Positions 35,201 to 45,500 of a stretch of 64,000 nucleotides of DNA are shown here, piece by piece (position 1 is the stretch's first letter; every line of letters starts with the position of its first letter). The stretch spans positions 4,588,001 through 4,652,000 of the forward strand of contig OU342635.1 of NCBI GenBank assembly GCA_910589415.1. The letters run 5' to 3'. This stretch comes from Malachius bipustulatus (Eukaryota; Arthropoda; Insecta; Coleoptera; Melyridae). The translations under genes were made by a program, and so were the position numbers. Under the pieces are notes generated by a model, which was not told the origin of the DNA, did no database searches, and saw nothing but the letters and a program-made list of their open reading frames with translations.

Positions 35201-37928
35201 AGACTGAGGGTTTTCAAGATAAAGGGTAAAAGTTTAAGAAAATCGTTTTTTTTTTATTAATATTGCTCGGACTCTTGAAATAATTTTATCACTTCAAACC
35301 CTTTTACCCAAAAAAATGTCCCCAAAATATTAGGTTTTATACCAATGGATATTAAACAGGAGTCCACCAAATTATGAGAAAAATGTTTATTTTGAAGATT
35401 CAAAAATTTTCAAAAATATTGGCGCCGGTTGATTTTGGCGCCTTCTGTATTCGTACGAAACAAAAAAAAAAGGCACACCTTTGTAGGAAAACTCAAAATC
35501 TATAACTTTTGATTTTACCATTAAGTAACTGTTCTACTTAAGAAACTGTTTCCACCCCAAGTGTCATTTTTTTATAAAAAGCAAAAAGAAATCAAAAAAG
35601 TTCCTAACAAAAGTTGTTGGGTACATTCTCAAACAGTTTTTGTATTAATAGGAGTCCACCAAAAAATTCCAACAATATTAATTATGACAAAAAATGTTCA
35701 TTTTGAAGATTCAAAATTTTTCAAAAATATTAGCACCGTCAATTTACTGTATTCGTACCAAACAAAAAAAAAATAAAGACCCTATACCTATGTTGTAGGA
35801 AAACTCAAAAGCTACAAAACTTTTGGTTCTATCACTAACTGGTCTACTTAAGAAACTGTTTCCATTCCAAAAGTGTCACTTTTTTTGTTAAAAAGCAATA
35901 AGAAATCAAAAAATTTCCTAACAAAAGTTGTTGGGTACATTCTCGAACAGTTTTTGTATTATTAATTATTTTTCATCTACAAGGAAGATTCACCGAGGTA
36001 GAGATACAGGATTTCATCCCCTAAATTCAAGATCGCGGGGATTCAAAACTCATTGCTGAGTCTGAGAGGGGAAACTTATTGGCTGAAGTCTAGTGTCTAA
36101 TGAAGTGTCTGAAGAAGTCTATAATTATAATTTCCTACAAAATAATTTTTGAACTTCACAGTGCAGTCAAAATAGGATTCAACCTCGTTGGATTTTGGCT
36201 GTCCAGCATAGTTCCTTTATGCACACTTACCACTCTCCGCTCTCTATAATATTGTGAAGGGTTGATGACTTGATGATACAAAAAAATTGCTTGAAACGTA
36301 AATTGTCGACAATTTCATGATCTACAAATTTTATAATGGCCTTAAATGACGTATTTCGTATAGAAAACGAGACAATTGCAAGAAACCATTTTCGTGACCT
36401 TTAACCTTCAATATATTGCGACGCGGATAGGAGATTATATGAGATTTTTCTATAATCCTTTAGAATGCCCAAACCAATGTTTATACCTACTAATTGAAAG
36501 CTAATTCCCTTACATTCTGAGAGTTGACCCTTATTTTGCTTTATTTGGCTGGACTATCTCCAAATGTTATGTTTTTTGTAATTTTGAAGTTTACATAAAC
36601 ACCAATTTTTCTGAAACTAAAATTCACACCATGGATTAGTGTGCTCAAAGTTAATCTTTTGAAAAGCACAAACTTTATGACTAAAAAAAAACGAAAGTTC
36701 TCGGTCACATAAAAACCTGTGGTTGGCTGTCTGTGTTTTTCTCTCTCACACATTATTGTCCTTACAGCTTCAAAGACAATCTGGTAGCAACATCAGACTA
36801 CCTTGTGTCTTGCATTGTTTTAAATCAAACCATACTAAAGGTTGTAGCTCTTATTTACTATACCGATATGTTTTCTTGCAGGTTTTCCAATCAGATGGAA
36901 CTTTTGTTGGCAAGTTCGGGACTATGGGATCAGGCCAGGGACAACTGGAACATCCACATTATATTGCTGTTTCCAACACAAATCGTGTCATCGTATCTGA
37001 TTCAAATAATCACCGTGTACAGGTAAATCTACTAAACACAAATAAATTTACGAAACACAATACGTTGTTGATGTTTTTAAAGTTTAAGACTTCATTTCTT
37101 TGAATTCTTCTACTTCACTAATTATTTTAGAGCTCGAAGTAGGTACAGGAAACCTAGGCCGAAATTTTTGGCCTGGGATTGGTTAAAAAAAATTTGGTAG
37201 AACTTGAACTGTATTTTTGAAGCATAAAGCGTCTCATTCCTACAAAATCCAAGGCCTACTAGATCAGTCTTTTTCTCGGAAACGGTTTTTCCTAAAAAAA
37301 AATCGTTAATAAAAATTCTTGAAATTCTACCAAATAGTATTGATCTAGCGGGCCTTGGATTTTTTAGGAGTGACGCTTTTTGCTACAAGAATACAGTTCA
37401 TCAAGCTCTACAAGTAAAAATAATAAATAAAGATTTTAAAGGGTGACTCTAAAACAAATAGGTCACACTGTATACTTACATGTCATTATATTTTTAGAAC
37501 TCTTATTATTCAAGGGGAGAGAAAAAAATGCAGATGTAAAGAAAGCTATCAAGACTGATCATTGACTTGATCAAAAGTGTTGTGTTGAAATTATGGAGAA
37601 TAATTTTTTTTAATTAAACTAAATTGTTTCCTTGCAGGTGTTTGATGTAAACGGAAAAGTCCTCAGTTCATTTGGGGGCGAGGGCAGCGAGGACGGAAAG
37701 TTCAAGTTTCCCCGCGGAGTAGCTGTAGACGACCAGGGCTTCATTTGTGTGGCCGATTCGGGCAACAACCGCATCCAGCTATTCCATCCCGACGGGACCC
37801 ACCTGCGCTCGTACGGCTGCTGGGGCAGCGGCAAGGGCGAGTTCAAGGGCCTGGAGGGTGTCGCCATGACGCCGGGAGGAAACATTCTCGTGTGCGACAG
37901 AGAGAACCACAGGATTCAGGTGTTTTGA
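20069..37928 (+). CDS. tn: Thin/TRIM32-type RING, B-box, NHL protein
   Basis: Nine exons join in frame (20077-20211, 24661-26118, 26409-27142, 29605-29877, 32080-32372, 33090-33439, 34618-34758, 36882-37022, 37638-37928) to give 1271 residues. Order: RING finger (residues 10-51: C10, C13, C25, H27, C30, C34, C48, C51); B-box (about 97-124); coiled coil (about 125-235); a conserved block to about 265; a long charged Ser/Arg/Glu-rich linker (about 290-985); and six NHL repeats (about 990-1271) forming a six-bladed propeller. This is the architecture of Drosophila thin (also called abba) and vertebrate TRIM32. They are ubiquitin-ligase-type proteins of the sarcomere, needed in flies to keep muscle intact. 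All junctions are GT-AG with matching phases. Length is close to fly thin. Identity is strong; the ligase role is family knowledge. Confidence 0.95.
20690..20830 (-). mobile_element. tRNA-derived SINE candidate
   Basis: Read on the minus strand, GATCGAGGTTCACATCCCGC followed by TCAGGG is like the T-arm half of a tRNA, with GGTTCACATCC close to the polymerase III B box GGTTCGAATCC. The 3' side ends in an A/T run and an AGGGTATAGGGTATAGGGTA tail. The A box is not clear. It is not an intact tRNA gene. Confidence 0.4.
20835..21305. repeat. Diverged direct repeat in thin intron
   Basis: The block TTCTCACCCT...GAACAC.AATTT.AAGTT.GCTGGCAAAAATTTGGCC occurs at about 20855-20915 and again at about 21225-21290, about 370 bases apart. 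A third, shorter match (GATTTTCTCACTCTCTAA) lies near 22022. The family is unknown. Confidence 0.5.
22190..23210 (+). pseudogene. Mariner-type element relic
   Basis: The left side starts with ATACAGGCGTCCCGAAAATG, an end like those of the other CAGGGTGTCCC elements here. At about 22855-23080 the plus strand reads a broken transposase C-terminus: [20 protein letters not shown], then [12 protein letters not shown], then [13 protein letters not shown]. Frames are broken and most of the gene is lost. Confidence 0.55.
24661..26118 (+). CDS. tn: thin exon: end of RING, B-box, coiled coil, linker
   Basis: Residues 46-531. It starts with the last RING pair (VKCPEC), then the B-box (C97, C100, C106, C109, C112, C117, C120, H124) and the coiled coil. 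The basic/acidic linker follows, with Gly-Tyr-Gly-Glu repeats near residue 330. Donor GTGAGT at 26119, phase 0. If unspliced, translation would run only seven more codons to the stop at 26137. Confidence 0.95.
26409..27142 (+). CDS. tn: thin exon: Ser/Thr/Glu-rich linker
   Basis: Residues 532-776. Starts AQSSEDE, in frame with the previous exon (phase 0), and ends at donor GTAAGC in phase 2. It is rich in Ser, Thr and Glu with an acidic run near residue 660-680. No folded domain is recognised. Confidence 0.9.
27143..29604 (+). other. tn: thin intron
   Basis: About 2.5 kb with no host coding sequence seen. An A-run at 27748-27763 starts an unrecognised segment. The stretch 28000-29300 looks like old repeat but I could not assign it to a family. 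Confidence 0.5.
29605..29877 (+). CDS. tn: thin exon: Ser/Arg-rich linker
   Basis: Residues 776-867. Phase 2 at both ends, so the exon could be skipped without shifting the frame. It carries two similar LARSRS motifs about 50 residues apart. Donor GTTAGC. Confidence 0.88.
30018..30640 (-). mobile_element. LINE 3' end (shares tail with a Drosha-intron copy)
   Basis: The minus-strand segment 30098-30041 matches the 56753-56815 insertion: AATAAGCCCATGAGGCTGAG, then GTGCTTCCGG and CGATCTTG-ATCAGACG. It is followed by an A-rich end at about 30020. Upstream coding traces are too decayed to classify. The left limit is a guess. Confidence 0.5.
30950..31140 (+). pseudogene. LINE reverse-transcriptase fragment
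   Basis: The frame reads [14 protein letters not shown], a stop, then [20 protein letters not shown]. This is the GVPQGSVLSP-LFLLY-ND box of jockey/CR1-type reverse transcriptases. It is a short dead fragment on the same strand as thin. Confidence 0.75.
32080..32372 (+). CDS. tn: thin exon: linker before the NHL propeller
   Basis: Residues 867-965. Phase 2 in, phase 1 out. It contains a conserved-looking [14 protein letters not shown] segment and a Ser/Ala-rich stretch, ending at donor GTAACT. GC content is clearly higher than in the flanking introns. Confidence 0.9.
33090..33439 (+). CDS. tn: thin exon: NHL repeats 1 and 2
   Basis: Residues 965-1081. It opens with an alanine run (about residues 970-978), then NHL repeat 1 ([10 protein letters not shown]...[12 protein letters not shown]) and repeat 2 ([10 protein letters not shown]...[10 protein letters not shown]). 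Donor GTGAGG, phase 0. It is the most GC-rich exon of the gene. Confidence 0.95.
33440..34617 (+). other. tn: thin intron containing a small hairpin
   Basis: About 1.2 kb. The only structure found is the hairpin at 34150-34220, listed separately. Open frames in this intron are short and resemble nothing known. Confidence 0.6.
34150..34220 (+). ncRNA. Pre-miRNA-like hairpin in thin intron
   Basis: Arms 34150-34176 and 34194-34220 pair over 27 positions with two mismatches and one G-U, around a 17-base loop. Size and shape (71 bases) fit an animal pre-miRNA, on the sense strand of thin. The paired core is GGTAGGC.TTGGAAAAAT. It could equally be the remnant of a small inverted-repeat transposon. 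No expression or conservation could be checked. Confidence 0.3.
34618..34758 (+). CDS. tn: thin exon: NHL repeat 3
   Basis: Exactly 47 codons, phase 0 at both ends, from VFDPSG to ENHRVQ. One whole propeller blade in one exon. Donor GTCAGT. Confidence 0.95.
34759..36881 (+). other. tn: thin intron with tandem duplication
   Basis: About 2.1 kb. An ACAGGGTGTTAATT end lies at about 35109, and a tandem duplication of about 292 bases follows (35359-35970). The stretch 35980-36880 shows nothing recognisable. Confidence 0.6.
35359..35970. repeat. Tandem duplication, about 292-base unit
   Basis: GGAGTCCACC occurs at 35359 and 35651. Both copies continue through TTTTGAAGATTCAAAA, GTATTCGTAC.AAACAAAAA, AAGAAACTGTTTCCA and GTTGTTGGGTACATTCTC. 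The copies have diverged by scattered changes and a deletion in the second. It contains no gene. Confidence 0.8.
36882..37022 (+). CDS. tn: thin exon: NHL repeat 4
   Basis: Exactly 47 codons, phase 0 at both ends, from VFQSDG to NNHRVQ. Same size and phase as the previous exon. Donor GTAAAT. Confidence 0.95.
37191..37412. repeat. tn: Inverted repeat in last thin intron
   Basis: Arms of about 75 bases (37194-37268 and about 37343-37412) pair imperfectly. Shared blocks are GAACTGTAT-CTTG.AGCA.AAAGCGTC, AAATCCAAGGCC and CTAGATCA. An inner TTGGTAG/CTACCAA pair adds to the structure. It would fold in the pre-mRNA just upstream of the last exon. Confidence 0.6.
37638..37928 (+). CDS. tn: thin last exon: NHL repeats 5 and 6, stop
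   Basis: Residues 1176-1271. Repeat 5 (VFDVNG...NNRIQLF) and repeat 6 (HPDGTH...ENHRIQVF) end directly at TGA, 37926-37928. Ending within the last blade strand fits a propeller closed by joining its first and last strands. Confidence 0.95.
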   Translation: MFDVNGKVLSSFGGEGSEDGKFKFPRGVAVDDQGFICVADSGNNRIQLFHPDGTHLRSYGCWGSGKGEFKGLEGVAMTPGGNILVCDRENHRIQVF

Positions 37929-39486
37929 ATCATCGAGGATTAAGGATAAGGATATTATAATATTAGGGGCTGTGAAAGTGCAGTTAACGTTTATGTGAAT
38001 GAGCTAATATTAGGATAAGTCTTTTAGCGACAGTAGAGATTAATTATTTATATCTTTTTATTGTACAATACAGAATACTTTCTAGTCACAGTTTAAAGTG
38101 TCATTTTATGATATGAAGGATACTTATGTTAATAATTTTTGTATACTTACATGAATGAGAAAAATCATTTCGCTGGTGTAATAACTTTAATCAGTATTGT
38201 TATATTATTGTTATTATAATTATTATTATTATCACTGAAAACGATAATTTTTAGAAGTACCAAATTGTTGAAATTAACAGAAGCCAATAAGTCATACTGT
38301 GGAATCATTCAAAGTCTGTTGATGAGTGATATTAGTTGTAGATTGTAGCTAAGCAGGGTTGCTTGGATGAAATTATTAGTAAAGCACATCATCATCACCA
38401 TCAGTAAATATTATTGATCTAATTAACCAACTTAAATTGATATGCAACAGGTTAATTAACAAAATTATTACTCGATTATATTTCATGCGATATAATTTGA
38501 AGTAGGTAATTGGAGCAACCACTAAATACTTGCATGGCCACCATTCTACCACTAAAATCTCTTAACAGACTTTTATAACTTTCTTACAATTTATAGTAAT
38601 GCCGTGTAAAACAAAAGACATTATTTTCTCTTCAAGAATTAAATTTTTGTCTTAGAAATAGACTTTTGTACATTTGAGACAAAAAATATTAGTTTTAAAT
38701 AACATTTTTTGAGTGCTCCGTTAATTTTTAAACTGTATGATCATAAAGGTTACCATTTAAAACAGCCCCTATTCAAGTGTGTTGTTAAATTAAAACTTTG
38801 CATTGTTTAATATATTTTGCATTTCCCTATTTATCTTTTTATTTTCCTGACCTTCCACACACAACTGTATTACTGCTACAATTATGTCCCACTTGAAGCA
38901 TTTAATTATTAAAAAGGTAAGTAACTGAAAGAATCGGAACCTTCTATTCTAATCCAAAATCTACTTGCACAAAAAAATCAAACTGTGGAGCCAAGTAAAT
39001 TTCTTCAGAATGTTACAAATGGTACTGACCTCAACAGTTCCTTCTTTCTATTGGAATGATTGGAATGATTGTTATTTTTGAATTCAAAAACATTTCCTTG
39101 GGGCTTGGATACAGAAAGTTTTTGCTTCTTGGTTTGGTTGAAGTTGATGCCTTGTAAAGCACATCATGTTTTGTGAAAAAAAGATACTCCAGTTTTAAAT
39201 ACACTTCTGAATAAAACACAATCTTTACGCTTCACTTTTTATTCCAATAATGAAATAACATCAAATGGAAAATAAAAACAAAATTATAAAATTAATTATT
39301 CATGACTCATAAGTCATAACCATTTAGGGGATAAAATATAACTTGCAGGTGCTTAGATCGAAATTAAATAAACATTAATGAACAAAACAAAAAGACAAGT
39401 AAAATAATCACACTAAATTTCACTACTGATTTTCGTTACAGACATTGACAGGTGTAAATCACCTTAAAATTACTACAGCATTGCAA
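37929..39486. other. Convergent intergenic region, thin and RNF10 3' ends
   Basis: About 1.56 kb between two stop codons facing each other. For thin, AATAAA on the plus strand is first found at 39271-39276, so its 3' end is unclear and its UTR may be long. For RNF10, AATAAA on the minus strand lies at 39238-39243, about 245 bases past its stop. The two 3' UTRs may overlap. No other gene is seen. Confidence 0.5.
39238..39243 (-). terminator. Rnf10: Candidate RNF10 polyadenylation signal
   Basis: AATAAA on the minus strand about 245 bases downstream of the RNF10 stop. It is the first canonical signal outside the coding sequence. No cleavage site evidence. Confidence 0.4.
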
Positions 39487-39551
39487 TTATGATAACTTTA
39501 TAACAATTTTATTTTTCTTCTTTTTCTTCTTTCCCTTTGAAGAGGTAGCAC
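39487..39551 (-). CDS. Rnf10: RNF10 last exon: lysine-rich tail
   Basis: Twenty-one codons ending [14 protein letters not shown] then IVIKLS and a stop. Joined from acceptor TTGTTAG, phase 1. If the previous donor is not used, the protein would instead end GELL at 40631. Confidence 0.8.
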
Positions 39552-42500
39552 CTAACAAACAGAAAAAAGTGATACTATGGTACGCTTCAGCCAAAATTTT
39601 AAGGTTAACGAGAAGTTTGCTTAGTTTGGAACGTAATGGATACTACCAGGAATGTTTCTATTAAATCATTTTTCAACCATTTTGAACCCAATTTGTTTCA
39701 ACATCCGCCAAAGTGAACTTCTACTTCCTTTGAAGACGTATTTGATTGTAATTTAGCCAAGTGTTATTAGCATGAACAAATAATCTAACTAAGTTTACCA
39801 CAATATTTTAAGAAGGGCCGCTTTGTTTGCACATCTTAGATTATGAATTTCACTTTTTGGGCTTTCAGCTAAATTGCTAACAGGTTTTCTACTGGCAAGT
39901 TTCCTTTTTCACCTGGATCATGTTGCTCCAGCATTCGCTTTAGAACTAATTAACATGGGCGACACTTTTCAACATTAATTTAGATCTGCTGCACTAAGGA
40001 AATTTGGAATAAATTTTGATCAGTATTTACCTCTCTTACAGCAGTCAAAGGTAACATTATTCTTCCAAAGTCACGTTCTTGCTCAAAATAAGCTATTAAA
40101 AACATTTATTTGCATTTGCTATTGAACACTTTTCACATTTTTTTAGTTAAACTATAAATAATAGGAAGTAGGGACGCATTTTTTCTATTCGATTTTAATA
40201 AAAAATCCCCTGTCAAACAATGGAAAGTGCGAGAAATTCAAAACTGTAAACGGTTCTTTTGTAACTCTCTCCATTTTTGAGATAAAGGAGAAAGATCATT
40301 TTCCGAATGAAGATTTTGGAATTGTCGATTTTTTCAAATGCAATAATTTGCAGTGCCTTGAAAATTTGCTGAAAGGTGCCAGACGATGGCAATTCAGGTA
40401 TGAAAGCCGAATTCACGTTCTCGAGATATGATTGTTGTTCAAAGTTGAAAATTAATGATTTTTTAGCTTTTTCAAAATTTTTGTTCTCGTTTTGTGAGAA
40501 AACCCAACACCAACCTCTTCTAGAACAGATGCTGTTAGTTCTTTTCTTAGTGCTGTCATACTACTCTAAACTGATATACTGGTTACACTACTAAAGCATT
40601 TGCTCCAAGGAGAGAAAAATTTTATTGACATTATAATAACTCACCATCATCAACACTCATTTCTTGAATTGCAGACTTCCTGCTCAACGCTTCGGCTATA
40701 ATATCACCCATGCTATGCTGCATTGGCTGAGGAACAAACTCCAACACGTCTTCTAGTTCTGGATCACTTCCCTCTCTACGCTGGAACCTATGACCGGCAG
40801 TCATGTTCACTCCTGTTGCAGTGATATACTTGACGGGAGGCGCTACGGGCTGTGATTGCCTCGAGGGTACACTTTTAGAAGAACGCTCTTTTTTTGTGGC
40901 ACACATCTAAAAACAGAACGGGAGAAATATTTCGTTTATATTTAAATAGGCTTTATACAGTAAATATCAAACTTCTTATTAATTAATAAATTCTTTTGCT
41001 GATTGTCTTTTATTTTTTATTTTTATTCGTTCTGTTCTGAGTGATGATTCAAGCGCCCTGTTAGAAAGGTAAAAATGCAGAAAATGGATTTTCCTTTTTA
41101 TTTCCAATTAAAAAAGAGCCACCGAAAGGAGGGAGACTGCAAAGCGGCCCCTTTCAGTCCGATTAAACATAAATTACATAAAAATCTTACCGAAGCAAAA
41201 GATTGCAGCATCGACTCGGTTTCAGTGCCGGCTTCCACAGAGCTGCTAGTCGAACTTGACGAGAGACCACTTCTATCATTATTGTTCTCCGAGTCGGATC
41301 TGATTCGAGGTGTCGGTTCGAAATCGGGAAATTGGTCTTGCGACTCCAAGTGAATATTGACGGCCGGGTAGTGACCAATTTTTCTGTTCTCTTCTAGTTC
41401 TATGCGCTTTTCCCTTCTGCGCTCGTCCTTCTGACGACGTTGGCGCGCCCTACGTCTGGCATCCAGTTGTCCTACAAACACAATTTTTATATGAAAACCT
41501 TTAAAACAATTCACTGCTTGCAAAAAAATATTTAGGCGAATCCAAAACCACAGGACAGGTCAACAAAATACTCAGAACACGAAGAAGATTTTGATACGAT
41601 TTTTGTTTATTATCTTTGTGTCTACTCCAAAAAAAAATTTTATAAAGATAAAGAAAGAAGATGTAAGTATTTATCTCTGTGCTTTCTAAAATTACTATTT
41701 ATTTTAAACTTTTTTCTACCACTACTTGTCCTGCCTAGATATTTCTAGTGAGGGAATTGGACAAGAAACGCTTCTTTGATGCAGGAAGTGAGCCGTTAAA
41801 GTAAGACCGACATAGACTTATGTATTTGCCCACAGGTTCAGGGTTGGAGAGACCATTTTTAAGCAAACGAAGACCATTAAGAACTTTGTTTCCAAGCTGA
41901 AGGAGACAACTGAATGACTATGTTGTATCTTTCTTTATTAATTTGACACTAACGGCGAAACAAAAAAATGTAGTAGAGGGGACTGACCTCAAATAAATTA
42001 TTTCATTTGAGCTAATTAACCTCACAATAATCTAGCACTGCTTCTAAAAAGAAAACAATAAAAATGCTTCTTTCTAAAGGAAACAGTGCAATAATTTCTA
42101 AACTACAGTTGAGAAGTCTACAAGCAGAAATGATGCAACAATTGCTAAACTAAAACTACAGGTGAGAAGTAAGTCTACAAGCATGAATAGCGAAACAAGC
42201 AAAAGCAAAGCAAGCAAGGGGGGGGGGGGGGGGGTAAACTGGGAAGAAAACTCCAATCAAAAACAGAAAAATCAGCCATTTGGATTTATAAAAAACAGAA
42301 TGTTTTATGACTTCCTGCAATCGTACACAAGCAAAAGTTAGTTTTTAACCTAACCCCCCCCCCCCCCCAAGCAATAGCAGAGAATTTTAATGTATTCTTG
42401 ATAGATAAACACATACCTTGAAAATCTTCTATTGTTTCCTTCGAAACTAGAGGCGCTTTGATGTGGATTTCGGCAAACTCGAACTGACAGGTGACCGGCA

Positions 42501-45500
42501 TGTGACTGAGATAGCGTAGGCGTCTCCTGATATCCTCGGTCATCGAACCGCCTTCTTTTTCCAGGATTTTGCCGGAAATGGATATCGGCGCGTGTTCAAG
42601 AGACCCGTAAGTGTGCTCGAGCATCTTGGCGTTCACTGGGTGAAGGTAGATGTGCTGTCCATCGGATGCTAAATTAAAAAAAATGATTAAATAAACGTTA
42701 ATAAAGAAAAATTGAATCGATTAAAATTAAGGGCAATGGTATTGTATAGCAATGTAAGGTCGTGACTCGATCGCGATCAAAAAATAAATTGTCGTGATCA
42801 CCTACTTGACCTATTTTCAATCTTCCCAAGTACAAATTTCACAGAGCATCTTTAGTTATGCAATGTGTACTCAACACATTGGGGTATGATTTATTAAAAA
42901 TAAAAAGCCATAAATTACTGTTATTGACTTATTGCAGAGATTTTTGTCAAAGTGAATTCGCAGCCATTCAATATACAGCCAATCAAACATTTGTGCAATT
43001 TCATTTTCTACCCAAAAGTAAAAAGCACTTAAAAACATAAAAGGTACTCACAATCACACTCAGTTTAATCTAAAAATTTTCAAGAGATATCTGGAGTGGC
43101 TCTTTTACCGCTCACAAATCACAAATGACTACCCTTAATAGCTTAAATAACACTTACCCTGGTAGAAATAATAGAATTTAATCCCTTTGACTCCAGTGTG
43201 CAATAAATTCGATTCATCCACGTCAGTTTGACTATCGTTCAATTCACTGTTCGGTAATTCTTCCTCGATAGCTGAAGTTTCAAGATTCCCTTTCTTCCAA
43301 TTATCGAAGTTCTGCAGCACGTTTTCTTCCCTTTTCACCAACTCTTCCATCGCCAACTCGATGAAACACCACTCCGAGTCCATTTCAGAGTCCCCTCGCC
43401 GTGTCAGCAATTCCCCTCTCTCTCTATTAATGATAGCCAAGACATCATTAATGTTAGCAATCAGTAATTTAGAATAAACGCTCTCGTGATCCCTCTCCGA
43501 CATGTGGAACAAATAATTCTCGTCTCTCATTTGCACATCAACCGGATAGGCGATGAGCGAACCCTTTGCTCTACGCATCAACTTGAAAGTTATGGTTTCG
43601 TTCCGGTTGAAAGTCGAGTGAGGTATAGCTACAACGCTGCAAAATTTGAAACATGGGCGAACGTGATAATAATGTGTAAGATAAAGCGTAAATGTACCTT
43701 CTCAGGTCTCGGCTGCATATGGGCTCGAAGCAAATGGGGCACTTTTGCCATGTTTTGTCGGTTAGTGAGAGGTAATGCAGGACGCACGACCAGCAGTAAA
43801 TATGACCGCAGCGGGTCATTTTAGCAGCCATCGGTGGGTACAAGCAGATGGGACAAAACGGAAAGTCCGAAACTTGTACATTCTGAAACATAAATCAACA
43901 CTTTTTTTACGGTTGCAGGTGGATAACAAAATAAAAAAATAAAATAAAATAAATGCAACAAAAAAGCTTAAACAGACAGTTGTTTGCAAATATGACAGTC
44001 TAGTTTGGAATGTTATCAGAATTATTACAGTGATGAACGTGAATTAGAGAGGAGCTTCAGAGCTGTTTTAGTCTAAAATGTTTAGACAGATAGAAAGTGA
44101 CAAAGTGAAGAAGGAATTAAAATAGAATTGAATTCAAAAGAAATGGTCATTCAATTTTTAGGTTTTTGTTAATGGAAATATTGTAAAATATAATTGTTAG
44201 GTATAACTACTAGCTTGGTTACAATATTCTCGTACATTTTATAAACAAAATTATAATATCACAACAACTATCAAACTACAGTAGTACATAATTAAATTAA
44301 AAACTAAAATCATACAATGGACTCACAGTAGATGTAAAAAAAACAGGTTGTATGATCACTACTCGATCACAAAAGCACAAAACAACTTTAATGATCAATA
44401 ACATGATCTAATATTTTACCAAAGTGTAAATTTCACAGAGCACTTAAAGCTATGTGCACTCAAAACTTTGGACAGGATAACAGCATATAAAATTATGTTT
44501 ATGAAGACAGAAAAAACATTATTTCAACACATTTCAGTGATATAGGATTTTTTTGCACGGCTTATATGTTTGCACAGCTTATATTTTTTGCACGGCTTAT
44601 ATTGTTTGCACAAACAAAATAAATCCTTACACAAAAACAATAAAACAAAGAAAATCGTTTAATATGTGGTGGTAGGATTTAAACGTTTGGACAATCTGAC
44701 AAAGGTTGCAGGAGGAGCAGCTGAACTTCAATTAACAGTAATAATCGATTTCAGAGTAACTTGAAATTGTGATTTTCAATTGGTTTATAACTCGTAACAA
44801 ATGCAACTGTAAAAACCATTCCTACTAGATTTTCTCAGACAATCTGAAAATTATCTGAACAATCTGAAAAAATATACAGGGTGTCCTATTTAAAATAAAA
44901 AAGTTGTATGGCATGCATCCAGGCCACCTTTGTAAAGCCCTTGAAACCGTGGATTGTAATTTTTTTATATTTGCAAATAAAGTCGATATTTAATAAACAA
45001 CTTGTGGACAGCCTGTATATTTACACAACTGTTGAAAAATACCACAAAAAATGTTATAGCGGGAATGATTTTTGTGCATTTTGTACATAATTATCTCTGC
45101 AGGCCAGCGTGTTCAAATAAATAATAAAAAAAATTAATCAACTTACCACTTGTTCAATCAAATTCCAATCAACCAAAGCATCCGGGTTGTTGAGATATTT
45201 TCTGTAATCTCCATTCTCGTTGACAATAAATTGGCAACTGAAAAAAACAATTGACTATTAATTTTACCATAAACAACAGAGGAAGAAGCGATTATCAAAT
45301 TAATTGGGGTTGAATCTCGAAAAAAGTTCAGAGAAATAAGTCGTTTTTGAATCTTGATGCAATTTGTATGGAAAATTGGAAAATGCCGGTTTATAACTTG
45401 TGAGATAATCATTTTGCAAACAAGCCGATTAATTCGATTTTCTTCACAAAATATGAAAATGTAATGACATAGGTAGAGGTTTTCCTATTAAAAAAATTAC

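Noticed and set aside
43486..43824. Plus-strand 112-codon frame over the RNF10 RING exon
   Set aside because: Shadow of two minus-strand exons and the intron between them.
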